Source of the DNA: Sorghum bicolor
Lineage: Eukaryota > Streptophyta > Magnoliopsida > Poales > Poaceae
Length of the DNA: 64,000 bases
Reading direction: 5' to 3'
Assembly (NCBI RefSeq): GCF_000003195.3
Contig: NC_012871.2
Location: 59,263,802 to 59,327,801 of the forward strand
In this document: piece after piece, positions 57,705-64,000 of the stretch
Layout of the letters: each line of letters starts with the position of its first letter
Numbering within the stretch: the stretch's first letter is position 1
Made by a program: the position numbers and the translations under genes
The notes under the pieces: generated by a model
The model's input: the letters and a program-made list of their open reading frames with translations, nothing else
What the model was told of the DNA's origin: nothing
The model's database searches: none

Positions 57705-58215
57705 GTAGTTCGCTACCCTGAGAGAATCAAAGTCATAGTGTCCATGCATTTGCTGGGTGAGTCGCTGCTGTCAGCTGCCTGGCTCCAACAGAAGGCAATG
57801 GCCAGGAAGATGCACAATAGGCAGATGTTTTTTTTGGCGAGTAGAAGATGATGATTTCACTAGAACACTAGAAGAGGTTATGTTTACACCCCTTTATGTT
57901 GTCCAAAAAATCAATCAGTTTGTAGGGGTTATGTGGATTGCCGATGCTGCACATTTATCAGTCGTGCCGATTTTAGGAACAATTCTATATTTCATTTAGC
58001 TGTCCGGTGCATCCGACGCCAGTGTCCGATCAGTGTTGGTGGCACAACGCTTGCTCTCCGTTTCACTAGGGTTGAGCACTGAATGTTGGCGCAGCTTGAT
58101 CGGCGTGTCCGGTCACCTTTTGGAGTCGAGCAAACGTAGGTGACCAGACACCGGCGTCCATTCACAGTGACGTGGCTTCACGCGCGTGAGTAGAGAGAGC
58201 ACTGGACGCGCTAAG
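57705..58215. other. no gene seen; GTCCGGT-rich piece
   Basis: From about 57998 the sequence uses TGTCCGGTGCATCCGACGCC-like words, as in the long copia LTR at 59926-62301, so it may be an older relative of that LTR. No gene. Confidence 0.4.
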
Positions 58216-58602
58216 TATTGGTTCATCGATCTTGACATCACATGCTCTTCACTGTTGCCTTGGTCTATCGGCACTAAGTCTTGCTCAAGCTTTACTGTCA
58301 CACGCGGTCCCTCACTTCAAAGCCTCTAACTTGCCCTTCACACTCGCAACCGGTCCATTGAGTCAAGCCTCATCTTAATCTTCTCCATCTTGGTCACATG
58401 ACTCCATATCATGTCTCATATGTAATGAGCTACTCCATCATCACATGTGTGAGCCTTGCAACATATCAAGTCATTTCACCTCCATAGCAGATATTGCACA
58501 CACACATGTACATGTGGACTAATCACCTATGTATCTCACATAAACACTATTAGTCCACCTAAGATTGTCACTCAATTACCAAAATCAAACAAAGACCTTT
58601 CA
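58216..58602 (-). repeat. truncated LTR remnant related to the 59926 LTR, inverted
   Basis: Read on the minus strand from 58602 (TGAAAGGTCTTTGTTTG) it follows the first 330 bp or so of the copia LTR at 59926 (TGAAAGGTCCTTGTTTGG). It ends at the GATCGATGAACCAATAC equivalent, with one extra block of roughly 60 bp (about 58445-58510). No other element part adjoins it. Confidence 0.75.
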
Positions 58603-59148
58603 TCTATCGAGTATGACGTGATCTCACCAGTTTGGGAGAAGGACCATGGATCTATAACGACCATTCTAATCCCAAGCAATGGTACATCAAATTTCCCCTT
58701 ATCTTCTCCCCTTCTGATCATTGATTCGCCTACCCGACCTCCACCACCACCCAACCCCAATCCCCACCTCAGACAATTACCAATGCATTTTCTCAATTCA
58801 ATGGTGACACCCTCAACTATGGATCTCTATATCACAAACTTACTTCAGAATGTACACATGTATGTGTTGCTAAAAGCCTATAATAACATTGCAAGGGTCT
58901 TTGCCGGCATGTTTCATATGCATTGCAATAGGTGTTATTACAATGGTATACTTTACAACACATAAATAAGCATCGGTAAGATGCCAAAAAAAGTGTTGCT
59001 AGTTTACAATGGATATATTCAGGCTATGGTAACACTTAAATGGTAGCATTCATGATGAATCCTAATTATCTATATCCAATATACATATATTTTAAGTATT
59101 TATATTTAAGCTTTATATGAATAACAATAGCACAAACCCAAAACAATG
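58603..59148. other. no gene seen
   Basis: Short frames without recognisable domains. Confidence 0.4.
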
Positions 59149-59150
59149 TA

Positions 59151-59410
59151 CTACCCTTGTCCGTGAAACAATGTAACTATGGGATACGTGCTGGATTGCA
59201 AGTCAAAGTAGTTTAAGTTTGACCAAATTTATAATAAATAATACTAACATTTTTAATCTAAATATTTTTTATGAAATTATATTCTATAACAAATCTAATG
59301 ATATTTATTTTATCTCATGAATGTTTTCATTTTTATATAAAGTTAGTCAAAGTTTAGTCTGCTTGACTTCTTGAAAAGCGAGAATTGCATTATTTTGTGA
59401 ATGGAGGTAG
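59151..59410. mobile_element. Stowaway-type MITE
   Basis: CTACCCTTGTCCGTGAAAC at the left pairs imperfectly with TTTTGTGAATGGAGGTAG at the right. TA flanks both sides (59149-59150 and 59411-59412). The interior AAGTTTGACCAAATTTATA and AAAGTTAGTCAAAGTTT is typical of grass Stowaway elements. Confidence 0.7.
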
Positions 59411-59516
59411 TATTCAATTTATGCGTAGAGATGAGTGATAATTATATTTTTTTTATATAATCTTATTATATATAACAGTCTGAAATACAAGGACTATATT
59501 CCTTTGACAAAAGCAA

Positions 59517-59695
59517 CCTCATCAGGGACATCTAGAGGGAGAACAATCAGAACTTTCCCTATGATGTTCTAGAAAGCATTCATCCTACATCATTGTTGTT
59601 GGCGATAGACAACTCATACTTTTACTAGCAAATAAGACTTCAAATCATCATAGGGAAAGTTCTAATTGTTCTCCCTCTAGATGTCCCTGATGAGG
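59517..59695. repeat. 50-bp near-perfect inverted repeat (foldback)
   Basis: Arms 59517-59566 and 59646-59695 are complementary over 50 bp with a single mismatch, around a 79-base spacer. The left arm begins CCTCATCAGGGACATCTAG. No target duplication or known terminal motif is seen. Confidence 0.93.
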
Positions 59696-59925
59696 GGAAT
59701 CACCAATGTAGAATTAGGGTCTTATCTAACAGAATTCCACGAGTTTTGGTGTATTCATGTTTTGAAGAGATTAAATAGGAAAATGACCCAGAAAGACCCA
59801 CATGTCATGACCAAAATGAATATAAACACCATGTATGAAAAAGAAGACTCCAGAAGGTCTAGGAAGACACCCACATGTCAGCAGGGCAAGGCGCCCACCC
59901 TGACAGTTGGGGGCGCCCGCCCTTT

Positions 59926-62301
59926 TGAAAGGTCCTTGTTTGGTTTTGGTAATTGAGTGACAACTTAGGTGGACTAATAGTGTTTATGTGAGATACACAG
60001 GAGATTAGTCCACAGGTGATTATGTGATGATGGAGGAGCTCATTGCATATGAGACATGACATGGAGTCATGTGACCAAGGTGGAGAAGATCAAGATGAGG
60101 CTTGGCTCGATGGACCGGTTGAAAGAGTGAATGGCAAGTCGGAGGCTTTGAAGTGAGGGACCGCGTGTGACGGTGAAGCTTGAGCAAGACTTGGCGCCGA
60201 TGGACCGAGGCAACGGTGAAGAGCAAGTGAGGTCAAGATCGATGAACCAATACGGTCACGTGATGATATGAAGTGGATCATATCATTTGGTGATTGGTTG
60301 GTGCATGTGTTGCATCAACATTGGAGGAGATGGAATGGAATGCGCAAGGCAAAGGTATAACCTAGGGCATTTCTATTTCACCGGTCATAGGTGTGTAGAG
60401 AAGTTTATGACCGGATTTAGGATAGATGGCCGTACAATTAAGAGGGGCAAACTTGTTTGCATATCGGTCATCTAGTGCCACTTGAGCGATCTAACTTTGC
60501 ATACGTGTTAGGATCGAGTAGCGTGGCAAGTTGAGAGGCTAACTCCCTTGAAAAAATGTTTGTGAAAATGCTAACACTCGTGCACAAGTGTGGAGACACT
60601 TTGGTGTTGGCACATGGAAGCAAGGGTAGAAGTTGAGAAACTTTTCGCGCAGGCTTTCAGGCCGGACGCGTCCGGTATGAGGTCGGACGCGTCCGAGTTG
60701 AGGCACCGGACGCGGAAATAGTTTTCGCATAGAGTCCGGTGTGCCTCGTCCGGTGAGCTCGTTTCTCGGTGAAACTCTCTGAGTTTGCGTCCGGTGCACA
60801 CCGGACGCGTCCGGTGTGAACTAGGACGCGTCCGAGTTGGCGTCCGGTGCAAACTCCTCTTGCAGAGCTCTCTGGGTGTGAGTCCGGTGCACACCGGACC
60901 GTCCGGTGTGTGCGTCCGGTGTTGCGACCGGTGTTGGCTCAAGTTTTGCGACGCTCTTTGAGTTTGCGTCCGGTGCATACCGGACGCGTCCGGTATGAGG
61001 TCGGACGCGTCCGGTATTTCAAAAGTGAGAATCCGGTGCCCTGTCAGTGTCAGAGACAACGGCTAGTTTTCTAACGGTCAAGAGCACCGGACGCTTGTCT
61101 GGTCAATACCGGACGCGTCCGGTGTGAACTAGGACGCGTCCGGTGTGGTCGACTTTTGCGCAGTGAAGGGTAACGGCTAGTTTAGCCCTTGGGGCTATAA
61201 ATAAAAGTTGTGGCCGGCCTTGGCAAGAGCTGAGCACCCTTGGGACTTAGTGTCCATGCTTGGGGAGTGCTAGTAAAGCCTCTAACTCACATATGCTTGA
61301 TAGTGATCATCCGATTGTGTGAGTGAGCGATTCTAGTGCGTTGCATTGAGAGATTGCATCGAGTGGCACTAGGTGTTCGTGTTGCAAGCCGGTGGTGCTT
61401 GTTACTCTTGGAGGTTGCCACCTCCTAGACGGCTTGTTAGCTTGTGACTCCGTCGAAGCACGCAAGGAGATTGTGCGGTGCTCCGGAGAAGAGATTGTGA
61501 GGGGTACGGTGCTCACCCCGCGGGGATCGCGAAGAGCAACTCTAGTTGAGCGAGACGTGAAGAGCGACAAGTGGTCCGGCCGGGTCAAGTGCTAGAGCTT
61601 GTGGTAAGCACTCCACGTGGGAGAGTGTGACTTGCGGGTCACCACTAGCAAGAGGACCGGCGGCAACCTTGGAGCTTGTCTCAACGGGGACGTAGCTTGG
61701 TGGCAACCAAGTGAACCTCGGGAGAAAATCATCGTGTCAACTTTGTTCTTCCCGTTGGTTTGCAAGTCCCTAACACAAGCTTGTATTTACATTCATATAT
61801 TTGTGCTTGTGTAGTTGCTCTTGTAACTAGTTAGCTTGTGTAGCTTGCTAGTTACCTTCTTGCTTGTGTAGCTAGAAGTACTTCCCTTGCGTGACTAATT
61901 TGGTTTGTGTAACCTTGTTAGTCACATTGCTTAGTTTGTGTAGCTAAGTATTTTGCGCTCTCTAATTTGGCATTAGTTGCCTTGTTATTGAGCTTTGCTA
62001 GTGAGCTTAGGAGCTTTGTGCTTTTGCTTACTAGTTGTGTAGGAGCTCCCCCGTCTTGCAAAGTACTAGTGGCATAGGTTTGTGTGACCTTGCTCCTAGA
62101 ATTGGTTAGGTGAGCTCTTGCTAAGGTAGCACCTTGTTTGCTTGTTTAGGATCTTTTACAAGGTGCTAGAGAACTTAGATAGAGGGGTGTAGTCTTGGCT
62201 AGACCGATAGTTTTAATTCCGCACTTATTTCGGTTAGCCGACGCGATAAGTTTTAGAAAGGACTATTCACCCCCCCTCTAGTCCGCCATCTCGACCCTTC
62301 A
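59926..62301 (+). repeat. long 5' LTR of a second copia element
   Basis: It begins TGAAAGGTCC and ends GACCCTTCA, followed by a primer site at 62304. About 2.4 kb, long for copia. A TATA box TATAAATAA lies at 61196-61204. Its middle (60655-61150) is a cluster of CCGGACGCGTCCGG palindromes. The 3' LTR lies beyond the window, so the boundary rests on the TG...CA ends and the primer site. Confidence 0.85.
60655..61150. repeat. cluster of GGACGCGTCC palindromes in the LTR
   Basis: GGACGCGTCC, mostly within CCGGACGCGTCCGG, occurs about eight times in 500 bp, often in pairs about 20 bp apart (for example near 60664 and 60684, 60970 and 60990). GTCCGGTGCACACCGG is interspersed. Confidence 0.9.
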
Positions 62302-62303
62302 AG

Positions 62304-62315
62304 TGGTATCGGAGC
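62304..62315 (+). other. primer-binding site, initiator tRNA-Met type
   Basis: TGGTATCGGAGC begins two bases inside the LTR end. It differs by one base from TGGTATCAGAGC, the usual copia primer site complementary to initiator tRNA-Met. Confidence 0.88.
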
Positions 62316-62352
62316 TAGGTCTCTCATTTGTGGTCTTCACCGACCCGAGAGG

Positions 62353-64000
62353 ATGGCGGCTTATGGGCTAGATGTTGATTGTCCACACATTTTTGATGGC
62401 ACACACTTTGCACGGTGGAGAAATTGGATGCAATGCAATTTTAAGTATATTTCTCCTCAAATGTGGTGGATCGTAGATGTGGGCTTTTCTTGTGCAATTG
62501 ATAAAAAGGTTGCAACTCAAGCGCAAAAGAAATGCCTACATCTTGATTGCCAAGCTACTAACATCTTCTACTCATCTATGAAAGATAATATATTTGGTGA
62601 GATCATGGATATGAAGTCCGCTCATGAGATTTGGGTATTTCTCAATAAGAAATATGGGGCAATATCCAAAGAAGATGATGTGCCAAAGGTGGGCACAAAT
62701 GAGGATGTTGAGCATGACCACAACATGGTGGTTGTGGAGGATTGCTCCACCTCATTGTCAAGTGAAGAAGATGATGATCATTCTACAAGATCACTTGACA
62801 AGGACGATGATGATGCCACAAGTGATGCAAATGATGATGCTACTCCATGCACACTTGATGATGAAGATGATGGCTATGAGAGTGATGCTTCCACAAGCTC
62901 ATCTACTACATCACCACATTGCTTCATGTCACATGGTGACACTAAGGTATCTATTGGTGATGTGATTATTGATTGTGATGGTCCACATTTTGAGCTTGTA
63001 TGTAAACTCTCAAAAGCTTTAAGAAATGAGTTGGCAAAAACAAGTAAATTGAAAAATGAAAACTCATTTCTAAAGACCGCATGTGAACAACAAAAGCATC
63101 TACTTTATGTTACTACTTGTTCACATGAGGAGCTAAAATTGGTTCATGAGGAACTTTGTGTTACTCATGATAACTTGGTAAAAGATCATGCTTTTCTCAC
63201 TAAGAAGATTTCTAATGAAGAAATTAAAACTAGTGAGAGCTCATCATTTGGGTCAAATGATCAATCATATGATATTACTAACCCTTGTGATGTAGGCAAG
63301 AAGCATGTATCCACCTCTTGTGATGATTTATTATCTACGCCATGTTCTTCACAATTAGATATTTGTTCTACTTCCATGTCTTGTGAGACTAACCTTTTGA
63401 AGGAGAACGATAAGCTCAAAAATGAAGTGAAGAATTTGAGCAACAAGTTAGAGAGGTGCTACTACTCAAAAGTCACCTTTGAGCATATATTGAAGACTCA
63501 AAGAAACTATGGTGACAAATATGGCCTTGGCTTCAAGAAGAAGATGACAAAGGGCAAAAGAAAGCAAGAGAGAGAAAAGCTCTCTCATTTCATGTGCTAT
63601 CGGTGCCATGAAATGGGTCATCTTGCTAATGGTTGTCCAAACAAAGAGAAGCTCAAGAAGATAAAAGAAGAAGAGAGGCTAAAGCATGTCAAGTGCTTCA
63701 AGTGCCGCACTTGGGGTCATCTCACCTCAATGTGCCCAACCAAGCAATTGGTGAAGCAACAAGAAGAGCCTCAACCTAAGCCACAAGTTGAGCAAGAAAA
63801 GAAGCCCCAAACTCAAGTCAAGTTCAACCATCACGGTGACTTGATGATGAAGAAGAAGAAAACAAGAAGGGGTGGAAGAGCAAGGCATCCAATGCAAATC
63901 CAAGATGCCAAGATGATGAGCAAGGATGATGGACACTTTGCCTCGAGGTGTCCTACCAAGCTTGAGAAGAAGGCTCAAGCAACTCTCAAGAGGCAAGGCA
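62353..64000 (+). CDS. copia gag (partial, runs off the window)
   Basis: The frame from ATG 62353 is open to the end of the window, at least 549 codons. The N-terminus has the gag core expected for copia (FDGTHFARWRNWM near residue 14). An Asp/Glu/Ser-rich acidic stretch follows (about 62730-62900), then a coiled-coil-like Lys/Asn/Leu region (about 63000-63470). There are two zinc knuckles, CYRCHEMGHLANGC (near 63595) and CFKCRTWGHLTSMC (near 63690), both C-X2-C-X4-H-X4-C. A third, decayed one (GHFASRC) is near 63945. No internal stop is seen, so this copy may be young. It would package element RNA in cytoplasmic particles. Confidence 0.88.
   Translation, partial: MAAYGLDVDCPHIFDGTHFARWRNWMQCNFKYISPQMWWIVDVGFSCAIDKKVATQAQKKCLHLDCQATNIFYSSMKDNIFGEIMDMKSAHEIWVFLNKKYGAISKEDDVPKVGTNEDVEHDHNMVVVEDCSTSLSSEEDDDHSTRSLDKDDDDATSDANDDATPCTLDDEDDGYESDASTSSSTTSPHCFMSHGDTKVSIGDVIIDCDGPHFELVCKLSKALRNELAKTSKLKNENSFLKTACEQQKHLLYVTTCSHEELKLVHEELCVTHDNLVKDHAFLTKKISNEEIKTSESSSFGSNDQSYDITNPCDVGKKHVSTSCDDLLSTPCSSQLDICSTSMSCETNLLKENDKLKNEVKNLSNKLERCYYSKVTFEHILKTQRNYGDKYGLGFKKKMTKGKRKQEREKLSHFMCYRCHEMGHLANGCPNKEKLKKIKEEERLKHVKCFKCRTWGHLTSMCPTKQLVKQQEEPQPKPQVEQEKKPQTQVKFNHHGDLMMKKKKTRRGGRARHPMQIQDAKMMSKDDGHFASRCPTKLEKKAQATLKRQG

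Larger units (their letters stand above)
59926..64000 (+). mobile_element. copia retrotransposon with long LTRs (Sirevirus-like), 5' part
   Basis: LTR, primer site and gag are in normal order and orientation and run off the window. The very long LTR, the initiator-tRNA type primer site and a large, acidic, two-knuckle gag resemble Sireviruses. Without pol and the envelope-like region that is an inference. Confidence 0.8.

Overview
The window reads as nuclear DNA of a grass, most likely a panicoid of the sorghum / sugarcane / maize group (Andropogoneae). The grounds are GC-rich intronless and GC-rich exon genes, dense Tourist, Stowaway and PIF/Harbinger MITEs, a MITE with GGCCTTGTTTAGTTCC-type ends that I know as very common in that group, nested LTR retrotransposons, and plant-type (TTTAGGG) telomere units. 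The species assignment is inference.

Only two ordinary host genes are clear, both on the minus strand. One is a group IIa WRKY transcription factor (12193-13495, three exons, with about 88 TA dinucleotides in intron 1). The other is an intronless CBL-interacting protein kinase (CIPK/SnRK3) at 55299-56738. Almost everything else recognisable is transposon.

Layout: 436-1117 is a nest of Tourist-like MITEs. 1503-4229 is an internally deleted hAT element with an 8-bp target duplication. 5192-9136 holds several MITEs. 9140-12190 is AT-rich with no gene seen. 12193-13970 is the WRKY gene and promoter. 14028-15595 is nested MITEs, including Tourist inside Stowaway. 16316-20570 is a Tourist MITE split by a 4.1-kb CACTA element that carries what look like host-gene scraps and a Helitron-like end. 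22837-25455 holds foldback elements. 25524-41258 is a PIF/Harbinger element whose transposase gene is cut by a 13.3-kb Ty3/gypsy element (26888-40208). 41635-45954 is MITEs. 46857-53645 is a complete Ty1/copia element with five in-frame stops. 57459-57701 is a MITE. 59926 to the window end is the 5' LTR and gag of a second, long-LTR copia element.

The gypsy element has gag-protease-RT-two RNase H-integrase on the minus strand, which points to the Tat lineage. On the opposite strand it has what I read as a nine-exon antisense gene with its own TATA box and AATAAA signal. The copia element carries about twenty short hairpins that share the loop CTGAA and the core CCTGAAG but have different stems, all on the sense strand. 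These two are the most interesting signals in the window. All element boundaries with target-site duplications were read directly. Family names rest on known motifs. Ages and functions are inference.
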